DNA of 8,920 nt, taken from assembly GCA_030690245.1 (NCBI GenBank), contig JAUYGW010000312.1, forward strand, positions 1 to 8,920, written 5' to 3'. Source of the stretch: Gallionella sp. GTDB taxonomy: Bacteria; Pseudomonadota; Gammaproteobacteria; Burkholderiales; Gallionellaceae. This document shows positions 1 through 4,983 of the stretch, in pieces; the first letter of the stretch is position 1, and each line of letters starts with the position of its first letter. Below the pieces are notes generated by a model. That model made no database searches. It saw only the letters and a program-made list of their open reading frames with translations, and was not told where the DNA came from. The translations under genes and the position numbers were made by a program.

Positions 1-735
1 CCTATAGTTGGCCAGGCTGGCCGTTGCGGGAATGCTGCGCAAGTGCTGCGGAGTGGCAAGCGGCATGGTTACCGGGCGCGACAACAAGGCATTCAGCCGC
101 GCCTCGACTTGCCGCTGGGTATTGTTCAGCACGACCAGTTCGGTTTTCCTGACCGTTTGTTCCACTTGCGCGCGCACGGCATCCTGCTGCGCGGCAAGCC
201 CGTTGGCATAACGAACCTGCGCAACTTTTTCCATCTGCATCACCAGATCAAACAGGTCGCGGGTGATTTTCTGGCTGCCCGCAACGTAGTAATACTGCGC
301 GTAAGTTGACTTGATTTGCGCCGACAATTCCGCCCAGGTCGCAGCGGTTTGTCCCCGTGCCTGATCTGCGCCGGCCTCGGCTGCCTCCCGCTTCAAATCG
401 CGCTTGCCGAACCACGGCACGCTCTGTATCAACGTATATCGCGTGCTGCCGACTTGCGACGGAAGCAGGCTCGCGCTCTTATTCGTGCCCTGGTTGGTGA
501 TGTCCATCAGTTCGGCGCGCAACACCGGGTCGGACAAGGCTGCCGCCGACTGCACGCGCTGCGTCGCGGCATCGGCGTCGAAGCGCGTTGCCGCCAATTC
601 GGGATTGTGCTCGCGCGCATACTCCAGCAGCCCGGCAAGACTGGCGCCCAACATAAGCTCTTCGGCCTGCACCACCGGGCTAAGCAAACCAGTTAGTAGC
701 ATGAGAAGGTGCAAAGAATTGTGTTTTTTCACCAT
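1..735 (-). CDS. TolC-family outer-membrane efflux channel, CusC-like (3' end beyond left edge)
   Basis: Seen: an open frame of 245 codons runs from an ATG at 735 to the window edge. It begins with a Sec signal peptide (basic MVKKH, hydrophobic LLMLLTGLL, cleavage near VVQA/EE, about residue 24). The mature part has the periplasmic coiled-coil character of outer-membrane efflux proteins: long Ala/Gln/Glu-rich helices, early LLEYAREHNPELAA, SVPWFGKRDLKREAAEA, and the second-helix stretch YYYVAGSQKI...VRYANGLAAQQDAVRAQVE. Known: these trimeric channels carry substrates across the outer membrane for RND pumps. Inference: beside CusF-like and CusRS-like genes it is probably the channel of a copper/silver pump, with adaptor and pump genes further left. 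The GAGG motif is only 2 nt from the ATG, so the adjacent GTG at 732 is an alternative start. Family members are around 420-460 residues, so about half is seen. Confidence 0.9.
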   Translation of the reverse strand, partial: MVKKHNSLHLLMLLTGLLSPVVQAEELMLGASLAGLLEYAREHNPELAATRFDADAATQRVQSAAALSDPVLRAELMDITNQGTNKSASLLPSQVGSTRYTLIQSVPWFGKRDLKREAAEAGADQARGQTAATWAELSAQIKSTYAQYYYVAGSQKITRDLFDLVMQMEKVAQVRYANGLAAQQDAVRAQVEQTVRKTELVVLNNTQRQVEARLNALLSRPVTMPLATPQHLRSIPATASLANYR

Positions 736-795
736 ATCCTCAAGTTTTGAATAATTTTGATCATGGTTTCATCCTGCTGATTCAATTGTTGCGCA

Positions 796-818
796 GGTGG
801 TTTGTTCGATCAACCACC
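796..818. other. Stem-loop between lipoprotein and channel genes
   Basis: GGTGGTT (796-802) pairs with AACCACC (812-818), and A795-T819 adds an eighth pair; the loop is 9 nt. No T-run follows on either strand, so it does not look like an intrinsic terminator. It lies in the mRNA spacer just upstream of the channel gene. It could affect mRNA stability or differential expression within the operon, but this is inference. Confidence 0.35.
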
Positions 819-838
819 TACACAAACACGATCAGCCG

Positions 839-964
839 TTAGTGCTGATGACCGGACGAACTACGCGACTGATTGCCATACCCGCCACTCGAGGGAGTCG
901 CACAACCACTGGCCGCAACCAACAGCAACATGCTCAATACTGCTTTGATAAAAATTTGTTTCAT
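839..964 (-). CDS. Small outer-membrane lipoprotein, 41 aa, in the metal-resistance operon
   Basis: Seen: ATG at 964 with AGGAG 6 nt upstream, ending at TAA 839-841. The N-terminus is MKQIFIKAVLSMLLLVAASG followed by Cys21: two lysines, a hydrophobic core, and a lipobox AASG-C at residues 17-21. The mature peptide is only about 21 residues, rich in Ser/Gly (ATPSSGGYGNQSRSSSGHQH), with two His near the end. Known: the cysteine after a lipobox is lipidated, and Ala at +2 is compatible with outer-membrane sorting. It lies between the cusF-like gene and the channel gene on the same strand. Inference: a small accessory lipoprotein of the efflux system, or an entericidin-like peptide; I do not recognise a named family. 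The good ribosome site and lipobox make it a credible gene despite its size. Confidence 0.72.
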   Translation of the reverse strand: MKQIFIKAVLSMLLLVAASGCATPSSGGYGNQSRSSSGHQH

Positions 965-1006
965 TGCGTTCTCCTGAATTTATTTAAATACTTCGATATG
1001 CACGAC

Positions 1007-1145
1007 GACAAATTCGCCATTTAGCTTCAACCGCCGCTTCTACCCGTTCAACGCCTTTCGCTCTCTGCTCGACATCGCTGGTGGCAACACCGCACCTACC
1101 TATGCCGCGAAATCGCGAACCACTACATCCAGTGGTTGTCTGTGA
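1007..1145 (+). pseudogene. Fossil of a transposase C-terminus, IS1595-like
   Basis: Seen: reading rightwards from 1020, an open frame of 41 codons ends at TGA 1143-1145. It starts FSFNRRFYPFNAFRSLLDIA, continues with GGNTAPTYA, and ends TTTSSGCL. Just before it, DKFA in the frame at 1007-1018 joins after a one-base shift at 1019, giving a DKFA/FSFNRR string. Known: DDE transposases of the IS1595 group end with an EF-x-FRFNRR motif near the C-terminus. The xPTYxxLYS...HPTTSGC-like tail is from unaided memory. Inference: a decayed remnant, antisense to the surrounding operon, with no start, no catalytic domain and no recognisable terminal repeats. It fills most of the 218-bp gap between the cusF-like gene and the lipoprotein gene. 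The call rests on about 45 residues. Confidence 0.45.
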
Positions 1146-1149
1146 CAAC
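1118..1149. other. Two mutually exclusive stem-loops downstream of the cusF-like gene
   Basis: AACCACT (1118-1124) pairs with AGTGGTT (1131-1137) over a 6-nt loop. GTTGTC (1135-1140) pairs with GACAAC (1144-1149) over a 3-nt loop. They share 1135-1137, so only one can form at a time. No T-run follows in the leftward direction. They lie at the end of the transposase fossil and just past the cusF-like stop, where they might slow or partly end transcription; this is speculative. Confidence 0.3.
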
Positions 1150-1182
1150 TATATCAGCACGGTTTCAACTACGTTTTTCAGT

Positions 1183-1545
1183 TTATTTCAGCGGCGTGAT
1201 CCGGTTGACGTAAAACTTCCCCGGCCCCTCTTTCACCACTTCGAACGCCACCTTCTGGCCGGGATTGATGCCCTTCAGGATCGCCTTGTCCTTGACCGCG
1301 AAATCCATGGTCATACCGGGCCAACCCAGCGATTCGACCGGGCCGTGAGTCATGTTGACCTTGCCGTTCCGCAAGTCGACGCTGTTCACCACACCTTCCG
1401 CCTTGTGTGCCTGCGCGGCTGAAGCATTATGCTCCATGCCTTGCATCGCGGCGTGATTAATGCCGGCTTGGTGTTCACCCGCCAAAACCACGCCGGAGCC
1501 CGCTAATAGAGCAATAATCAAGCTGCTTGAAATTAAGTTTTTCAT
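1183..1545 (-). CDS. cusF: CusF-like periplasmic copper/silver-binding protein
   Basis: Seen: 120 residues with a Sec signal peptide (MKNLISSSLIIALLAGSGVVLA, cleavage near residue 22). A short His/Met-bearing linker (residues 24-48) precedes a CusF domain at about 50-120. The domain shows the expected metal-site pattern: His67 in NMTHGPV, Trp75, Met78 and Met80 in GWPGMTMDF, then an OB-fold-like C-terminal half ending FYVNRITPLK. Known: CusF binds Cu(I)/Ag(I) through one His, two Met and a cation-pi contact with Trp, and hands metal to the CusB adaptor of the CusCBA pump. GGAG stands 7 nt before the ATG, which supports this start. It follows the Met-rich gene and precedes the channel gene on the same strand. 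The N-terminal linker (three His and two Met) may add extra metal ligands. Confidence 0.92.
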   Translation of the reverse strand: MKNLISSSLIIALLAGSGVVLAGEHQAGINHAAMQGMEHNASAAQAHKAEGVVNSVDLRNGKVNMTHGPVESLGWPGMTMDFAVKDKAILKGINPGQKVAFEVVKEGPGKFYVNRITPLK

Positions 1546-1614
1546 GTTAAATCTCCGTATTTAATTTAGTGATGAGTAAAAACTGTGGCTGTTCCATCGG
1601 TAGATACCAGCAAG

Positions 1615-1641
1615 GTGTCATAAGTGACACTGTGCTCACTT
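1615..1641. other. Overlapping stem-loops between Met-rich gene and cusF-like gene
   Basis: GTGTCA (1615-1620) pairs with TGACAC (1625-1630) across the tetraloop TAAG. The alternative AAGTGA (1622-1627) pairs with TCACTT (1636-1641). The pair are mutually exclusive. They sit in the 115-bp spacer between the two first genes of the operon. No T-run follows on the transcribed side, so a processing or stability element is more likely than a terminator. Confidence 0.3.
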
Positions 1642-1660
1642 TCTATGCCGAGCATCCCGG

Positions 1661-2056
1661 TCAGTGTTTGTGCATATCGCCAGAACCCATAGACATACAG
1701 CCCATGTCCATCATCATGTGATGCTCTTCCATCATCTGCCCCATCATGTCACCCATAAGTTTCTGGTGTTCGTTGATCCAGTCCTCATGTTCCTGCATGT
1801 TCATACCGGCATTGGGTTTCATGGCCTGCATTTTTTCCATCATGCCGCGCATCATTTGCATGTGCTCGCTCATCAGCTTCTGGCGTTCCGTGCCTTTAGC
1901 AGCTTCTGCCTGTTGCAGTTTTTGTTTGGCTTGCAGAACACTCTGCGTCATCTGCCGTTGAAATTCATCCTGTCCGGCGATGGCGGAAGCGGATAAAAAG
2001 CCGATGCTACAGACGGCAAGTGTGACGATCATTTTGTTGATGGTTTGCTGTTTCAT
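1661..2056 (-). CDS. Met/His-rich periplasmic protein, probable metal-binding, first gene of the efflux operon
   Basis: Seen: 131 residues, with AGGAG 8 nt before the ATG. A Sec signal peptide (MKQQTINKMIVTLAVCSIGF...ASAIA, cleavage near Ala27) precedes a helical, Gln/Lys/Glu-rich segment (residues 30-75) with heptad-like spacing. The C-terminal half is packed with methionine: MRGMMEKMQAM, GDMMGQMMEEHHMMMDMGCM, and a final GDMHKH. I count 25 Met, 7 His and one mature Cys. Known: Met-x-Met and His/Met clusters are typical soft-metal ligands for Cu(I)/Ag(I) in periplasmic resistance proteins. Inference: a periplasmic copper/silver sponge or chaperone acting ahead of CusF. I do not recognise a named family. 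The helical, Met-rich design recalls, without proving, small CpxP/Spy-like or CopZ-independent copper buffers. Its place directly after the divergent operator implies metal-induced expression. Confidence 0.85.
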   Translation of the reverse strand: MKQQTINKMIVTLAVCSIGFLSASAIAGQDEFQRQMTQSVLQAKQKLQQAEAAKGTERQKLMSEHMQMMRGMMEKMQAMKPNAGMNMQEHEDWINEHQKLMGDMMGQMMEEHHMMMDMGCMSMGSGDMHKH

Positions 2057-2085
2057 GGTTAAGGCTCCTAATTTCCAAATAAAAA

Positions 2086-2100
2086 ACCGAAAACTGACAG
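2086..2100 (+). repeat. 15-bp direct repeat, copy 1
   Basis: ACCGAAAACTGACAG recurs at 2179-2193 as ACCGAAAGCTGACAG with one mismatch, 93 bp apart and in the same orientation. Both copies lie in the gap between the divergent operons. The half-site CTGACA in each is also an arm of the palindrome at 2094-2107. A regulator-binding repeat is possible; no specific protein can be named. Confidence 0.5.
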
Positions 2101-2107
2101 ATGTCAG
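2094..2107. promoter_or_regulatory. Palindrome CTGACA-GA-TGTCAG, possible operator of the leftward operon
   Basis: A perfect 6-2-6 inverted repeat centred 45 bp upstream of the Met-rich gene's start codon. The 2-nt spacer is the same as in the 7-2-7 box at 2198-2213. One arm belongs to the 15-bp direct repeat. The position fits control of the leftward operon. Which protein binds it is unknown; a divergent site for the neighbouring response regulator is one option. Confidence 0.4.
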
Positions 2108-2178
2108 CCAGAATGTATTGTGTTGCTGCTTGACGCTTGCATCCTTTTGACGGTTACCATTGTGCCTTCAGATCCTTT

Positions 2179-2193
2179 ACCGAAAGCTGACAG
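2179..2193 (+). repeat. 15-bp direct repeat, copy 2
   Basis: ACCGAAAGCTGACAG, the near-identical partner of the copy at 2086-2100. It lies 4 bp to the left of the ATTACAA inverted repeat and about 86 bp upstream of the response-regulator start codon. Confidence 0.5.
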
Positions 2194-2197
2194 CAAT

Positions 2198-2213
2198 ATT
2201 ACAAGTTTGTAAT
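2198..2213. promoter_or_regulatory. Predicted binding box of the metal-responsive regulator (CusR/CopR type)
   Basis: A perfect inverted repeat, ATTACAA-GT-TTGTAAT. Known: CusR/CopR/PcoR-type regulators bind AT-rich palindromes of the TTACAA...TTGTAA kind in front of the operons they control, usually overlapping or just upstream of the -35 region. Here the box lies between the divergent operons, 65 bp from the regulator's start and 141 bp from the Met-rich gene's start. It could serve both. No strong -10 hexamer is apparent next to it on either side, which is usual for activator-dependent promoters. Inference: phosphorylated regulator binds here to induce efflux genes and its own operon. Confidence 0.6.
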
Positions 2214-2278
2214 CTTCGTGAACTGTTCCTTAACTGCGCGCACAATAAACATATGAAAAAAATACCCGGGGGAACAAG

Positions 2279-2953
2279 ATGAAAATCCTGATCGTCGAAG
2301 ACGAACAGAAAACTGGCGATTATCTGAAGCAAGGCCTGTCCGAGGCAGGCTTTATGGTGGACTTGGCGCGCGACGGTCTCGATGGCGTGCATCTGGCGTT
2401 GACCGACGACTACGATCTCGTCGTACTTGATGTCATGTTGCCAAGGCTCAACGGCTGGCAGGTGCTCCAGAGAATCCGGCGGGGGGGCAAACATATGCCC
2501 GTGCTGTTCCTCACTGCTCGTGATCAGATCGAGGATAGGGTAAAAGGGCTGGAACTCGGCGCTGACGATTACCTCGTCAAACCGTTCGCTTTTTCGGAAT
2601 TTCTTGCGCGGGTGCGCACGTTGTTGCGCCGCGGCAAGACCAATGAACCGCAACTGTTTCAGGCCGCCGATCTGGAACTGGATCTCCTGCGGCGCAGGGT
2701 GATACGTGCAGGAAAACGTATCGACCTAACGGCCAAGGAATTCGCTCTGCTCGAGTTATTGCTGAGACACCAAGGGGAGGTGCTCCCCCGTTCGCTGATC
2801 GCATCCCAGGTATGGGACATGAACTTCGACAGCGACACAAACGTGATCGAGGTCGCCATGCGTCGTTTGCGCGCCAAGGTGGACGACGGTTTCGAACCCA
2901 AGCTGATCCGCACCATCCGGGGCATGGGTTATGTGCTGGAGGCGAGCGAGTGA
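2279..2953 (+). CDS. cusR: Heavy-metal response regulator, OmpR/PhoB family, CusR/CopR-like
   Basis: Seen: 224 residues. The receiver domain (1-115) has the acidic pair Glu7/Asp8 in ILIVEDE, phospho-acceptor Asp51 in VVLDVMLP, Thr79 in LFLTARD and Lys101 in YLVKPF. A winged-helix DNA-binding domain (about 125-222) includes [40 protein letters not shown] and IRGMGYVL. This is full length for the family. Known: such regulators are phosphorylated by a membrane sensor kinase and activate copper/silver efflux genes. A GGGGG run about 6 nt before the ATG serves as ribosome site. The gene overlaps the kinase by 4 bp and diverges from the efflux operon, with the predicted box between them. The copper/silver subtype is inferred from similarity and context; the exact metal cannot be read from sequence. 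Confidence 0.95.
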   Translation: MKILIVEDEQKTGDYLKQGLSEAGFMVDLARDGLDGVHLALTDDYDLVVLDVMLPRLNGWQVLQRIRRGGKHMPVLFLTARDQIEDRVKGLELGADDYLVKPFAFSEFLARVRTLLRRGKTNEPQLFQAADLELDLLRRRVIRAGKRIDLTAKEFALLELLLRHQGEVLPRSLIASQVWDMNFDSDTNVIEVAMRRLRAKVDDGFEPKLIRTIRGMGYVLEASE

Positions 2954-4338
2954 GGCCGATAGGACGCAAATCCATCACGTTCCGGCTGACCCTGCTCTTC
3001 GCGTCGGTCTCTATGACGGTGCTGCTGCTGTTGGGGCTGCTGATCGGCTCGCTCGTCGAGCGGCATTTCGAAGAGTTGGATATGGAACTGCTCGATGGCA
3101 AACTGGAACTTCTCCGCCACGCCTTGGAAAGAACCCGCTCCGACAGAGAACTGGAGACGCTACCGAGACAACTGGAAGACGCCTTCGTGGGGCACCACGG
3201 CTTGGCGGTAGTTGTTTTGACGCGCGGCCAAACCCTGTATTCGACCAAAGGTGCGAAATTTCCGGAAGAACTGCTCGCCAGAGCCAGAGGGAAACCTCTC
3301 CGCCCGACGCTCTGGACAGACCCGGAGAACCGTCGCCATCGCGGGATTTCCGCCGAAGTGCCAACCGGTATCAAAGGCGTGGCTCCGATGGTCGTAGCCG
3401 TATCCACCGACCTGTCGCATCACGAACATTTCATGCACTCGTTTCGGGCGGCGTTGTGGACGGTCATGGGTCTGGCCGCGCTGCTGACCGGCTTTCTCGG
3501 CTGGGTGGCGGCGCGCAGGGGACTGGCGCCCCTTCGGGACATCAGTCGTCGCGCCGCAGGCATCACCGCAAACCGCCTCGACCAACGGCTGTCGGCAGCT
3601 TCCATTCCCGTCGAACTGGCCGAGGTGGCGGAAACCCTGAACGAGATGCTGGCCCGACTCGAAGAATCCTTCCACCGGCTGTCCGATTTTTCCTCGGATC
3701 TCGCCCACGAGTTGCGCACGCCGGTCAGCAATCTGCTGACACAAACTCAGGTCACTCTGTCCAGGACCCGGACACTCGACGAATACCGGGACGTGCTGGC
3801 CTCCAACGCGGAAGAGTTCGAGCGCCTGTCGCGGATGATCGCGGACATGCTGTTCCTCGCAAAGTCGGACAACGGCCTCATCATCCCCCATCGCGAGAGA
3901 GTCGATTTGGCGGCGGAGGTGAACAGCCTGTTCGAGTTTTACGAGGCGTTGGTCGAGGAAAAGGACGTGACTCTGACCTGTTCCGGAAGCGGCTCAGTTT
4001 TCGGCGACAGGCTGATGCTGCGCAGAGCCGTCAACAATCTGCTCTCGAACGCGGTGCGCCATACGCCGGAAGGGGGACGGATAGCGGTTCGCGTGGATGA
4101 TTCCGACGGTTCTAACATTGTCTTGTCGGTGGAAAATACCGGAAAAACCATCGCCCGGGAGCATTTGCCACGTCTGTTCGACCGCTTCTACCGGGTGGAC
4201 GCATCCCGACAGCATTTCGGTGAAGGCGCGGGACTCGGTTTGGCAATCACGCGCTCCATCGCGCAAGCCCACGGCGGCGAGGCTTACGCTCGTTCGGAGG
4301 ATGGCGTCACAATATTTGAAATTCGGCTTCCGGTCTGA
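2950..4338 (+). CDS. cusS: Heavy-metal sensor histidine kinase, CusS-like
   Basis: Seen: a GTG start at 2950 overlaps the regulator stop (GTGA), with GGAGG 7 nt upstream. The longer open frame from an ATG at 2812 would overlap the regulator deeply and lacks such a site. The product is 462 residues. TM1 is about 12-35, a periplasmic sensor loop about 36-164, TM2 about 165-188, then HAMP to about 238. The H-box is [16 protein letters not shown] with His253, the N-box [13 protein letters not shown] with Asn367, then [15 protein letters not shown] and a G2 loop [11 protein letters not shown]. The usual DxGxG of the G1 box reads NTGKT (396-400), as I recall for CusS relatives. The periplasmic loop has His residues (His82, His83, and HHEH at 157-160) that could take part in metal sensing. 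Known: CusS-type kinases detect periplasmic Cu(I)/Ag(I) and phosphorylate CusR. Confidence 0.94.
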   Translation: MRPIGRKSITFRLTLLFASVSMTVLLLLGLLIGSLVERHFEELDMELLDGKLELLRHALERTRSDRELETLPRQLEDAFVGHHGLAVVVLTRGQTLYSTKGAKFPEELLARARGKPLRPTLWTDPENRRHRGISAEVPTGIKGVAPMVVAVSTDLSHHEHFMHSFRAALWTVMGLAALLTGFLGWVAARRGLAPLRDISRRAAGITANRLDQRLSAASIPVELAEVAETLNEMLARLEESFHRLSDFSSDLAHELRTPVSNLLTQTQVTLSRTRTLDEYRDVLASNAEEFERLSRMIADMLFLAKSDNGLIIPHRERVDLAAEVNSLFEFYEALVEEKDVTLTCSGSGSVFGDRLMLRRAVNNLLSNAVRHTPEGGRIAVRVDDSDGSNIVLSVENTGKTIAREHLPRLFDRFYRVDASRQHFGEGAGLGLAITRSIAQAHGGEAYARSEDGVTIFEIRLPV

Positions 4339-4578
4339 TGTTCGGCTAATTCTAATCCGCCTTATATAATGCGTTAATAATCCAAGGCCAATTGGTTATG
4401 GATTTATCGCGTTGCGAATCTTTTTCGAATGCGGAGAGCGCTTGTTCAAGAGGGCATTCGAGCGCGTCAATACTGTCGAATACGCAATTGTGGAAAATAG
4501 GTATCCCTTGGGGCACAAATATGTTTTGAATTTACCACGGCTGATTCAACCCTGAAGCACAATTTTTTGCAAGAATAT
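4339..4578. other. Convergent intergenic gap between metal-resistance and conjugation modules
   Basis: No credible gene is seen in these 240 bp. It holds a perfect TATAAT (4365-4370, plus strand) without a good -35. It also holds an 8-bp inverted repeat TCGAATGC/GCATTCGA (4425-4432 and 4454-4461) whose loop carries a nested CTTG-TT-CAAG hairpin. A T-run follows at 4563-4568. The CGAAT string recurs at 4415 and 4474 as well. Base composition is visibly more AT-rich than the flanking genes. It marks the join of the two modules. No tRNA, att core or terminal repeat was recognised. Confidence 0.5.
4540..4568 (+). terminator. Weak candidate terminator after the regulator-kinase operon
   Basis: GCT (4540-4542) and TCA (4546-4548) can pair with TGA (4553-4555) and AGC (4556-4558), with a 3-nt bulge. 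The sequence ACAA and six T residues (4563-4568) follow. The stem is short and bulged and lies about 200 bp past the kinase stop, so this is tentative. Confidence 0.25.
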
Positions 4579-4983
4579 TCAAGAGGGGATGCCCAGAATC
4601 TTTGCAGCCTTCCCTAAATCCATTCCCTCACTCGGTGGCATGCCGTTCTGACATAGATTCAATTCGTAATTCAGCGCAAAGTCCATTTTACCGCCCTCCT
4701 TTGTTGGCGCGTTCGGTTGCACCAGCCTGACTGCGAGGCGACTGCACCCTTCCTGGTTGAATTTCTTGATCGTTGACACCTCGGCTCTGACCGGATCGGA
4801 TGCGCCGGTTGCGGCGTGAATTGCATCGGCTTCTTTACCCTCTACAATCCCTTTGGCTGCGCCGTCAGGCGCATTCAGTGCCTGCATGAGCAACGCCTTC
4901 ACGCTAAAGCTTTCCGCTGCGCTTGCCGTGGTTGCCACAAGAGCAAGTGTGGCAATGCTGATGAAGTATCTCGATGCGATCAT
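4579..4983 (-). CDS. Secreted protein of unknown function, last gene seen in the conjugation operon
   Basis: Seen: 134 residues. The ATG at 4983 overlaps the TraN stop (ATGA), with GAGG about 7 nt upstream. It has a Sec signal peptide (MIASRYFISIATLALVATTASA, cleavage near residue 22). The mature part is about 112 residues, with two Cys (in NQEGCSRLAVRL and YELNLCQNGMPP) that could form one disulfide. It ends with a possible helix, GMDLGKAAKILGIPS. The pattern 'GCSRLAVRLVQP...MDFALNYELNLC' suggests a small beta-rich domain. I do not recognise a family. Inference: a periplasmic accessory of the F-type transfer apparatus, because it is translationally coupled to traN. In F the gene after traN is trbE, but that is a small membrane protein and this does not resemble it. 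Confidence 0.8.
   Translation of the reverse strand: MIASRYFISIATLALVATTASAAESFSVKALLMQALNAPDGAAKGIVEGKEADAIHAATGASDPVRAEVSTIKKFNQEGCSRLAVRLVQPNAPTKEGGKMDFALNYELNLCQNGMPPSEGMDLGKAAKILGIPS

Noticed and set aside
1566..1655. A 29-codon leftward frame (MLGIESEHSV...VFTHH) between the Met-rich and cusF-like genes
   Set aside because: No ribosome site, no signal peptide, no recognisable motif, and it contains the spacer stem-loops. Chance is the simplest explanation.
1664..1996. Plus-strand frame rich in His/Leu/Phe opposite the Met-rich gene
   Set aside because: It is the antisense shadow of Met codons (CAT/CAC read on the other strand) and lacks a ribosome site or domain.
2812..2949. Upstream extension of the sensor kinase to an ATG at 2812
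   Set aside because: It would overlap the regulator gene by about 140 bp and add an Arg/His-rich tail with no family resemblance. The GTG at 2950 has GGAGG 7 nt upstream and a GTGA overlap.
4425..4461. Intrinsic terminator for either converging operon at the 8-bp inverted repeat
   Set aside because: The loop is long (21 nt) and no T-run follows the stem in either direction; the T-run lies before it on the plus strand.
4445..4587. 10-bp direct repeat TTCAAGAGGG at 4445-4454 and 4578-4587 as a possible att core
   Set aside because: It is too short, the copies are only 133 bp apart, one overlaps the end of a coding region, and there is no integrase or tRNA nearby.
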